DNA of 12,508 nucleotides from a bacterium (GTDB taxonomy: Bacteria > Margulisbacteria > Marinamargulisbacteria > JAAEMD01). The notes beneath the pieces are model-generated. The model worked only from the letters and a program-made list of their open reading frames with translations, was not told the origin of the DNA and made no database searches. The position numbers and the translations under genes were made by a program. The number at the start of each line of letters is the position of its first letter. Within the stretch, counting starts at the first letter, position 1. Positions 8,011 through 12,508 of the stretch are shown one piece after another. The stretch spans positions 1 to 12,508 of the forward strand of contig JAAEMD010000548.1 of NCBI GenBank assembly GCA_024225875.1, in the 5' to 3' direction.

Positions 8011-9209
8011 TTTACTTTATTATTATTTAAGGACTCTTTGATTTCTATAGCCTTAACAGCTTCTTCTTTGTCATCAAAATGTATTTTCCGGGAAGCCAGT
8101 ATTTGATATTGTTCATGTCCTTTGCCTGCAATAACGACAACATCTTTTGCCTCTGCTTTTGCAATAGCGCTTTTAATAGCCTCTCTCCTGTCTAAAATAA
8201 TTTCATAATTACAGGTTTCTAAATCTATTCCCTGTATAATATCATTATTAATCTGTTCAGGATCTTCAGTCCTTGGATTATCTTGAGTAATGATAAAGTA
8301 TGCTGAGTACTCACTGGCTATTTTTCCCATTTTTGGTCTTTTGCCCCTGTCTCTGTCACCTCCACAGCCAAAAACTGTTAAAAGTCTACCCTTTCTATTG
8401 TCTGCTAAATGTTTTGATTCCATTAAAATGTTTTTTAACCCATCCGGTGTATGTGCATAATCTATAATAACCATAAACGACTGACCGGTATTTATATTTT
8501 CAAACCTGCCGGCCGGTGGCCTGGCTTTTTGTAATGCTGTTTTTATTAAATCATCACTTATGCCACAAGATTGAAGTGCCAGAACTGCGGCCTGCATATT
8601 TTCATAATTAAATCTTCCTATTAAGGGCGATTCAAAGAATATATTAATTTTTTTATATTGTTCCGGATATATTTTTATTGATTTATCATTTTCCTGCATA
8701 AAACTTAGTTTTGTTTTTTTATAATTTTCGAATGTTTTATGATAATCCAAATGATCCTGAGTAATATTTGTAAGTATTTTTATATCAAAATCAATCCCGG
8801 CTATTCTGCCCTGATCTATTCCATGTGAAGAAACTTCCATAATAAAATGTGTTCCTCCGTTTTTCAGATGTTCTGCCATCAATTCCTGTATATCCAGGGA
8901 TTCAGGGGTTGTTAACTCAGAATTTAGCGTTCCTGATACATAAGGCTTATATCCAGCTTCCTGTAATCCTCTGGCAATAAGATTAGTTGTAGTCGTTTTA
9001 CCATTGGTTCCGGTAACTCCTATTACCTTCAAAGACTTTGATGGATAATGAAAAAACTTATTGGCCAGCTCTGCCATCTGTATACGATTCATCTTTAATA
9101 CTTCGACAGCGCCTTTTCTTAAGGCTTCCTCTATATATGTTGAACCGCCTGGAAGACATATGAACGTATCACCTGGATTAATATTTTTTGAATTATAGCT
9201 ATATCTCAC
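8007..9209 (-). CDS. murE: UDP-MurNAc-L-Ala-D-Glu:meso-diaminopimelate ligase, compact form
   Basis: Adds the third residue of the stem peptide. DNPR (310-313) is the motif associated with meso-diaminopimelate, not lysine. Other signatures: GTNGKTT (67-73), TTPE (100-103), EVSSHG, NITQDHLDYH (148-157), Lys167 in YKKTKLSF (expected carbamyl-lysine), GRFNYEN (198-204), DYAHTPDGL (250-258), GCGGDRDRGKRP and GKGHEQ (362-367). The protein is 400 residues against about 480-500: the N-terminal domain is about 40 residues short, and roughly 70 residues are lost between the KLSF helix and GRFN, including the usual NxDD strand. NSK (6-8) replaces the typical DSR. The start is GTG at 9209: the in-frame TAG at 9243-9245 closes the frame upstream with no ATG, GTG or TTG between. 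No ribosome site is visible. Confidence 0.95.
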   Translation of the reverse strand: MRYSYNSKNINPGDTFICLPGGSTYIEEALRKGAVEVLKMNRIQMAELANKFFHYPSKSLKVIGVTGTNGKTTTTNLIARGLQEAGYKPYVSGTLNSELTTPESLDIQELMAEHLKNGGTHFIMEVSSHGIDQGRIAGIDFDIKILTNITQDHLDYHKTFENYKKTKLSFMQENDKSIKIYPEQYKKINIFFESPLIGRFNYENMQAAVLALQSCGISDDLIKTALQKARPPAGRFENINTGQSFMVIIDYAHTPDGLKNILMESKHLADNRKGRLLTVFGCGGDRDRGKRPKMGKIASEYSAYFIITQDNPRTEDPEQINNDIIQGIDLETCNYEIILDRREAIKSAIAKAEAKDVVVIAGKGHEQYQILASRKIHFDDKEEAVKAIEIKESLNNNKVK

Positions 9210-9216
9210 GTTTGAA

Positions 9217-9245
9217 ATTATATCAATATCTATGTTATTATTCTA
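9217..9245 (-). promoter_or_regulatory. putative extended -10 promoter for the murE operon (leaderless)
   Basis: On the minus strand a perfect TATAAT (9217-9222) is preceded by TGA, an extended -10 element. A poor -35 candidate, TAGAAT (9240-9245), lies 17 bases further upstream. Transcription would start at about 9210, immediately at the GTG start codon of murE at 9209, so the message would have essentially no 5' leader. This agrees with the lack of a ribosome binding site there. Read from consensus only. Confidence 0.55.
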
Positions 9246-9304
9246 TTCCACTCAAAAATTATTTCTAAGATTCTTTTTTACTATGTTTTTAGATATTTAT
9301 TTTT

Positions 9305-9310
9305 TATAAT
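9305..9310 (+). promoter_or_regulatory. candidate -10 element for the sigma factor operon
   Basis: A perfect TATAAT lies 23 bases before the start codon of the sigma factor gene, predicting a start near 9317 and a leader of about 17 bases that includes the ribosome site. No good -35 is found at 16-18 bases upstream and there is no TGN extension, so in this AT-rich gap the match could be chance. Confidence 0.35.
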
Positions 9311-9321
9311 AGTATTTTGAG

Positions 9322-9327
9322 AAAGGG
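9322..9327 (+). promoter_or_regulatory. ribosome binding site deciding a TTG start
   Basis: AAAGGG stands six bases before the TTG at 9334, the same sequence and spacing as at purA. It supports TTG as the start codon of the sigma factor gene, which has no ATG before region 2. Confidence 0.7.
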
Positions 9328-9333
9328 TATTGT

Positions 9334-10080
9334 TTGCATTTCAGAAAAGACTCCTTAGTTATAGAATACTGCAAAAGTAAAAAAATCGAACTTAAAGATA
9401 CAATAGTTTGCTCCTATACCCCTTTAGTAAAATATATTGCTCGAAAACTATCTTTTGATAAAAATGATATCGATGATTTAACTCAGGTTGGTATCATTGG
9501 TCTGTTAAGAGCCCTGGAGCGGTTTGACCCTAAAAAAGATATCGATTTTACTACTTTTGCCACTCCCAATATCATAGGAGAAATAAAACACTACTTTAGA
9601 GATAAGCGTAACATTCTAAAGATTCCCAGAAGATTACAGGAGCTGTATTCAAAAATTAAAAAACATATTATGGAGGCTCAAGCAGAAAATAAACAGCTGT
9701 CTGTTCCTGAAATTGCCGAATTACTGGGTGTAACTGAAGAGCGTGTATTAGAAGCTCTGGAAGCAAAACAAAAAACATCTGTTATATCGTTAAATACCCC
9801 TGTGTATAACACAGGAGGTGGGCGCTTCAACAGCGATTCTCAGGCTCTAATTGATAATATTGGGGCTGTATATAAAGAAGATGATTTTTTTAATTTTTTC
9901 TCTTTGAAAGAAGCTTTACAAAAGTTAGATCAAAGAGAAAAGAAAATTATTCATTTAAGATTTTATGGAGGGTTATCACAAATAGAAATTGCCAGACAGA
10001 TGAATTTATCACAAATGCATATTTCCAGAATAATTACCAAAGCCCTGAAAAGACTAAGAAAAACCCTGGAACAGCAATGA
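9334..10080 (+). CDS. SigB/SigF-family (group 3) RNA polymerase sigma factor
   Basis: Directs RNA polymerase to a special promoter set. The 248-residue protein has no region 1. Region 2 covers about 24-92 and includes DDLTQVGIIGLLRALERFD (47-65), FTTFATPNIIGEIKHYFRD (72-90). Region 3 (95-150) has IPRRLQELYSKIK and a second helix-turn-helix-like segment. Region 4 (195-245) carries LSQIEIARQMNLSQMHISRI (214-233); the NLSQMHISR form is typical of SigB, SigF and SigG-type factors. Sequence resembles general-stress SigB more than sporulation factors, but the regulon cannot be inferred. No anti-sigma factor or anti-anti-sigma gene is adjacent, which is unusual for this group. The start is TTG at 9334 with a good ribosome site. 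The stop overlaps the ruvC start (ATGA), so it is the first gene of the sigma-ruvC-ruvA-methyltransferase operon. Confidence 0.92.
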   Translation: MHFRKDSLVIEYCKSKKIELKDTIVCSYTPLVKYIARKLSFDKNDIDDLTQVGIIGLLRALERFDPKKDIDFTTFATPNIIGEIKHYFRDKRNILKIPRRLQELYSKIKKHIMEAQAENKQLSVPEIAELLGVTEERVLEALEAKQKTSVISLNTPVYNTGGGRFNSDSQALIDNIGAVYKEDDFFNFFSLKEALQKLDQREKKIIHLRFYGGLSQIEIARQMNLSQMHISRIITKALKRLRKTLEQQ

Positions 10081-10562
10081 TAATTCTTGGACTTGATCCC
10101 GGTATTGCTACAACCGGCTACGGTATAATAGAACAGTCCGGATTTAAGTTAAAGTTTATTAAACATGGAACGATTATAACTTCTCCCTCTTTACAACTTT
10201 CCAAAAGATTAAAAATTATATCAGAAAAACTTTCAGAGCTGATTGTAAATTATTCTCCGGTAAATATTGCTGTTGAAGACATTTTTTTTAATATGAATGC
10301 AAAAACTGCTATGATAGTCGGTCAGGCAAGAGGGGTTCTGTTACTAACTGCCGAACAGCATAATATAGATGTTTTTTCATATACGCCATTACAGGTAAAA
10401 AGCGCTGTTTCCGGATATGGGCATGCTCAAAAACATCAAGTTCAATACATGGTAAAAAAACTTCTTGATATTGAAAAAACGCCAAAACCTGATGATGCCG
10501 CAGATGCACTGGCTATAGCCATTTGTCATAGTCACTCTCATAAGTTAAAATCGCTATTATGA
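10077..10562 (+). CDS. ruvC: Holliday junction resolvase RuvC
   Basis: Dimeric endonuclease that cuts Holliday junctions symmetrically at the end of homologous recombination. The protein is 161 residues, normal for the family, with an RNase H-like fold start MIILGLDPGIATTGYG. The four metal-binding acidic residues are in place: Asp7, Glu67 (in AVEDIFF), Asp140 and Asp143 (in PDDAADALAIA). The usual QARG (83-86) and the TPLQVKSAVSGYGHAQKHQV segment are also visible. It overlaps the sigma factor gene by four bases (ATGA) and ruvA by four bases (ATGA) with little ribosome-site signal, indicating coupled translation. The sigma factor sits where yebC is often found in other genomes. Confidence 0.96.
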   Translation: MIILGLDPGIATTGYGIIEQSGFKLKFIKHGTIITSPSLQLSKRLKIISEKLSELIVNYSPVNIAVEDIFFNMNAKTAMIVGQARGVLLLTAEQHNIDVFSYTPLQVKSAVSGYGHAQKHQVQYMVKKLLDIEKTPKPDDAADALAIAICHSHSHKLKSLL

Positions 10563-11179
10563 TTTATTGTATATCTGGTATTTTAGAAGGTTTATATGAG
10601 GATTTTATTATAATCAATGTTTCAGGCATAGGTTATCAAATATATGTTCCTCAGACTTTTACTGCAACCCTGCCTCCAGCTGGAGAAGAAATAAAAATAT
10701 TTACATACCACTACATCAGAGAAGATCAGCAACTGCTTTTTGGTTTTTCATCTGTACAGGACAGAGGTTTGTTTGTTCTTTTAACTTCTGTTTCCGGAAT
10801 AGGCCCTAAATTAGCTGTAAAGTTTTTTTCAGCAATCAGTCCTGAGAACATTGTATCAGCTATTATTCAAGGAGATTCAGTAGTTCTCAACAGTATACCA
10901 GGCATAGGAAAAAAGACTGCTGAGAGAATCATTATAGAGTTAAAAGATAAAATACCTAAAATATACGATACAAATAATCTACAGACCACGAATACTAATA
11001 CTGCTTTTACAACACAGCAAAGAAAACTAAGTTCCATCGAATCTGATCTTACAATGGCTCTAAAAACCCTTGGTTATAAAAATGATGAAATAAAACGGGC
11101 ATTATCTAATGTCAGGGATAAATTAAATGATGATCTTACTTTAGAGCAGGGTATTAAGCTTTTACTAAAATATATATAA
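10559..11179 (+). CDS. ruvA: Holliday junction branch migration subunit RuvA
   Basis: Tetrameric protein that holds the Holliday junction in the open square form and loads the RuvB motor. The 206 residues contain domain I (OB fold, about 1-64, start MIYCISGILEG, with YHYIREDQQLLFGF), two helix-hairpin-helix motifs in domain II (SVSGIGPKLA, 77-86, and SIPGIGKKTAERII, 112-125), a Thr/Asn-rich flexible linker (137-155) and domain III (about 157-206, ESDLTMALKTLGYKNDEI), the part that contacts RuvB. All domains are present, so a RuvB partner is expected elsewhere in the genome. The next gene is not ruvB but a methyltransferase, whose start overlaps the ruvA stop (TAATG). Confidence 0.96.
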   Translation: MIYCISGILEGLYEDFIIINVSGIGYQIYVPQTFTATLPPAGEEIKIFTYHYIREDQQLLFGFSSVQDRGLFVLLTSVSGIGPKLAVKFFSAISPENIVSAIIQGDSVVLNSIPGIGKKTAERIIIELKDKIPKIYDTNNLQTTNTNTAFTTQQRKLSSIESDLTMALKTLGYKNDEIKRALSNVRDKLNDDLTLEQGIKLLLKYI

Positions 11180-11973
11180 TGCTGGATGACTATATTGATG
11201 AAATATCTGTTTGCGATTATTCAGAATATGACTATAAAAAACATTTTTGGAATAATTCCCGTATTAATGAAAATATATGCGATAACCGTACATTAAAAAA
11301 ACTTTTAAAAAAAATTAAAGTTCCCACCTCTAATGTAATGGATGCCGGCTGTGGATTTGGCAGACTATTTAATACTTACTCCAGGTTCGGAAAAAAATTT
11401 TTTCTGCTCGATTATGCATTTAATATGCTGTCAGAAGCAAAAAACGAAATATCCAGCAGATTTAGTCACAGTAAAAATAATGTGTTTTTTTTGAATGCTA
11501 ATGTTTACAATATACCGATATTGAGTACTCAAATGGACCTGGTTATTGCTGTCAGACTTATTCATCATATTGTCAGCATTGAAGTTTTTTTCCAGGAAAT
11601 TTATCGAGTTTTAAAACCTGGTGGATATTTCATTTTCGAGATTCCAAACAAACGACATATCTTAAATATTATCCGGTATTTTTCAGGAAGAAGTAATTTT
11701 AATCCTTTTGACCATAAACCATATTATTTAAGTAAAACTTTTATTAACTATCATCCTGGGCAGATAATAAAAAACTGCATTAATTCCGGATTTACTGTAA
11801 AGTCCTCAATAAACACTTCTTTTTTCAGGAATCCTTTTTTAAAGAAACTATTTCCTGCATTTTTTTTAAATTATATAGACTATGTTTTTCAATCAGTATT
11901 CTCTTTTCTAAATCTGGCGCCAAGCATATTTGTACTATGTCAAAAACCAGTTTACTTTATTAATGAACAATAA
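11179..11973 (+). CDS. class I SAM-dependent methyltransferase of unknown substrate
   Basis: A soluble, Rossmann-fold methyltransferase of 264 residues resembling the Methyltransf_11 type. Motif I, VMDAGCGFGR (53-62), binds S-adenosylmethionine. The acidic end of strand 2 is Asp78 in FLLDYA. Motif IV-like MDLVIAVRLIHHI (119-131) and the VLKPGGYFIFEIPN strand (144-157) follow. The C-terminal third (about 160-264) is rich in Phe, Tyr and Asn with aromatic clusters and no recognised motif; it probably forms the substrate lid. The substrate cannot be told: small molecules, quinones, lipids and proteins are all possible in this family. The start shares one base with the ruvA stop (TAATG), so expression is tied to ruvCA. 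It is the last gene of the operon, before the dnaA upstream region. No terminator hairpin was seen after it. Confidence 0.85.
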   Translation: MLDDYIDEISVCDYSEYDYKKHFWNNSRINENICDNRTLKKLLKKIKVPTSNVMDAGCGFGRLFNTYSRFGKKFFLLDYAFNMLSEAKNEISSRFSHSKNNVFFLNANVYNIPILSTQMDLVIAVRLIHHIVSIEVFFQEIYRVLKPGGYFIFEIPNKRHILNIIRYFSGRSNFNPFDHKPYYLSKTFINYHPGQIIKNCINSGFTVKSSINTSFFRNPFLKKLFPAFFLNYIDYVFQSVFSFLNLAPSIFVLCQKPVYFINEQ

Positions 11974-12007
11974 TTAATTTGTATATTAAAAACCATATAT
12001 TATTTCA

Positions 12008-12036
12008 TTGATTAATAAACTTTAAACTGTTATAGT
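12008..12036 (+). promoter_or_regulatory. putative dnaA promoter
   Basis: TTGATT (12008-12013) and TATAGT (12031-12036) are separated by 17 bases, and TGT directly before the -10 makes it an extended -10 element. Transcription would start near 12043 and run through both DnaA boxes and the AT-rich stretch, giving a leader of about 190 bases before the dnaA ATG. DnaA bound to the boxes could therefore repress its own gene. Consensus match only. Confidence 0.5.
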
Positions 12037-12075
12037 GTCTATTCTTACTTTGAGTATATCTTTGTTAACTTAATA

Positions 12076-12084
12076 TGTGGATAA
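12076..12084 (-). promoter_or_regulatory. DnaA box 1 (perfect consensus)
   Basis: TGTGGATAA on the plus strand is the exact complement of the DnaA box TTATCCACA. It lies 148 bases before the dnaA start codon, at the left side of the AT-rich stretch. Confidence 0.85.
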
Positions 12085-12094
12085 CTTGTTAATA
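12076..12094. repeat. 19-bp direct repeat around DnaA boxes, copy 1
   Basis: TGTGGATAACTTGTTAATA occurs exactly here and again at 12209-12227. The identity extends 10 bases past the DnaA box itself. A further TTGTTAA, followed by CTTAATA, occurs at 12062-12068 without a DnaA box. Confidence 0.85.
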
Positions 12095-12208
12095 TTTTTT
12101 TTTCTTTTTGATGTTAATACTATATATAAAAAAAAATTTATACAGTATTTGAGATTGTTTTAAGATTTTTATACAAAACAATGTATTTTTTTAACACTAA
12201 TTATTGAT

Positions 12209-12217
12209 TGTGGATAA
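12209..12217 (-). promoter_or_regulatory. DnaA box 2 (perfect consensus)
   Basis: A second exact TTATCCACA box in the same orientation, 14 bases before the dnaA ATG, where bound DnaA could block elongation or translation initiation of dnaA. Confidence 0.85.
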
Positions 12218-12227
12218 CTTGTTAATA
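12209..12227. repeat. 19-bp direct repeat around DnaA boxes, copy 2
   Basis: Second exact copy of TGTGGATAACTTGTTAATA, 133 bases from the first and ending four bases before the dnaA start codon. Confidence 0.85.
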
Positions 12228-12231
12228 AACT

Positions 12232-12508
12232 ATGGAAAATATCTGGAATTTAATTAATAACTGCTTAAAAGATAAACTATCGGGACCAGGATATAATACG
12301 TTTATGTCTTCTTCAAAACCATTATCTTTTGAACACAATATTTTAAATATTGAAGTTCCTAATATGTTTTCTAAAGAATGGTTTAAAGAAAAATGTGAAC
12401 CAATAATTAAAGATAATTTCAATGAAAGCATATATAGTAATATTATTTTCAATTACTCAATAAAATCAGATACAAACCCAGATAATGAGCAGCTTAATAT
12501 TTTCCATG
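12232..12508 (+). CDS. dnaA: chromosomal replication initiator DnaA, N-terminal part (cut by window edge)
   Basis: The first 92 codons of dnaA, running off the right edge. The translation begins MENIWNLINNCLKDKLSGPG and contains domain I hallmarks: the W-containing first helix, then LSGPGYNTFMSSSKPLSFE, the strand ILNIEVPNMFSKEWFKEK and a following helix CEPIIKDNF. The pattern W...L...LS...F.T......P......L.I.VPN.F....... is that of DnaA domain I, which recruits the helicase and self-associates. The usual Trp of FxTW is Met here. Later residues (TNPDNEQLNIF) are probably the start of the flexible domain II. The AAA+ and DNA-binding domains are outside. No ribosome binding site is seen before the ATG. 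Placement right after two DnaA boxes strongly supports the call. Confidence 0.9.
   Translation, partial: MENIWNLINNCLKDKLSGPGYNTFMSSSKPLSFEHNILNIEVPNMFSKEWFKEKCEPIIKDNFNESIYSNIIFNYSIKSDTNPDNEQLNIFH

Larger units (their letters stand above)
11974..12231. other. oriC: probable chromosomal replication origin region (oriC)
   Basis: This 258-base non-coding stretch directly precedes dnaA. It holds two perfect DnaA boxes (TTATCCACA, both on the minus strand) 133 bases apart, each inside a copy of a 19-base repeat. Between them, 12095-12208 has about 16 G or C in 114 bases, with long A and T runs (T9 at 12095-12103, A9 around 12128), a natural candidate for the unwinding element. A promoter candidate for dnaA lies at 12008-12036. 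Position next to dnaA, boxes and AT-rich stretch are directly seen; origin activity is inferred. Two boxes are few, so further boxes may lie downstream of dnaA, outside the window. Confidence 0.75.

Noticed and set aside
9325..9330. GGGTAT just before the sigma factor gene, resembling a SigB-type -10 element for self-activation
   Set aside because: There is no GTTTAA-like -35 at 12-15 bases upstream, and the GGG is better explained as part of the ribosome binding site AAAGGG, four bases or so from the start codon.
11974..12060. Terminator after the methyltransferase gene
   Set aside because: AT-rich sequence without a GC-containing stem followed by a T run; none could be supported.
12137..12180. 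TTATACAGT and TTATACAAA as additional weak DnaA boxes
   Set aside because: They differ from TTATCCACA at two or more of nine positions in a very AT-rich stretch, which is within chance.
12222..12452. Antisense open frame of 76 codons across the dnaA start
   Set aside because: It lies opposite the conserved DnaA domain I coding sequence, has no ribosome site and no recognisable protein.

Overview
The window is a low-GC (about one third G+C by eye) bacterial chromosome segment of ordinary, tightly packed housekeeping genes that ends at a very likely replication origin. The lineage cannot be named from this sequence. Supported traits are a complete-looking lipid II pathway, a MurE with the DNPR motif (meso-diaminopimelate-type peptidoglycan), a SigB/SigF-like group 3 sigma factor, and AT-rich promoters of the extended -10 (TGN-TATAAT) type.

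Layout. The minus strand from 9209 leftwards carries a division/cell-wall block in canonical order, murE-murF-mraY-murD-ftsW-murG. Neighbours overlap or are nearly contiguous. A ThiD2-ThiE fusion gene follows, then purA behind its own promoter. At the far left edge is the start of a membrane-anchored protein gene that appears frameshifted. The plus strand from 9334 to 11973 carries a second operon: a sigma factor, ruvC, ruvA and a SAM-dependent methyltransferase, linked by ATGA/ATGA/TAATG stop-start overlaps. The two operons diverge from a 124-bp intergenic region. From 11974 to 12231 lies a very AT-rich non-coding stretch with two perfect DnaA boxes embedded in a 19-bp direct repeat. dnaA begins at 12232 and runs off the right edge.

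How the genes work together. MurE and MurF add the third amino acid and D-Ala-D-Ala to the UDP-MurNAc peptide, and MurD adds D-Glu before them. MraY and MurG build lipid I and lipid II, and FtsW polymerises glycan at the septum. murC, murB, ddl, ftsQ, ftsA and ftsZ are not in the window. RuvA and RuvC act on Holliday junctions, but ruvB is not next to them. Purine (PurA) and thiamine (ThiD2-ThiE) genes are appended to the cell-wall block.

Most interesting points: dnaA/oriC is flanked by recombination and cell-wall genes instead of rpmH/rnpA or other familiar neighbours; all three Mur ligases are unusually compact; murE appears to be transcribed as a leaderless GTG-start message; a stress-type sigma factor is coupled to ruvCA; and a methyltransferase sits where ruvB is often found. 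I found no mobile element, CRISPR array, tRNA, rRNA or defence system, and no convincing wholly new system.
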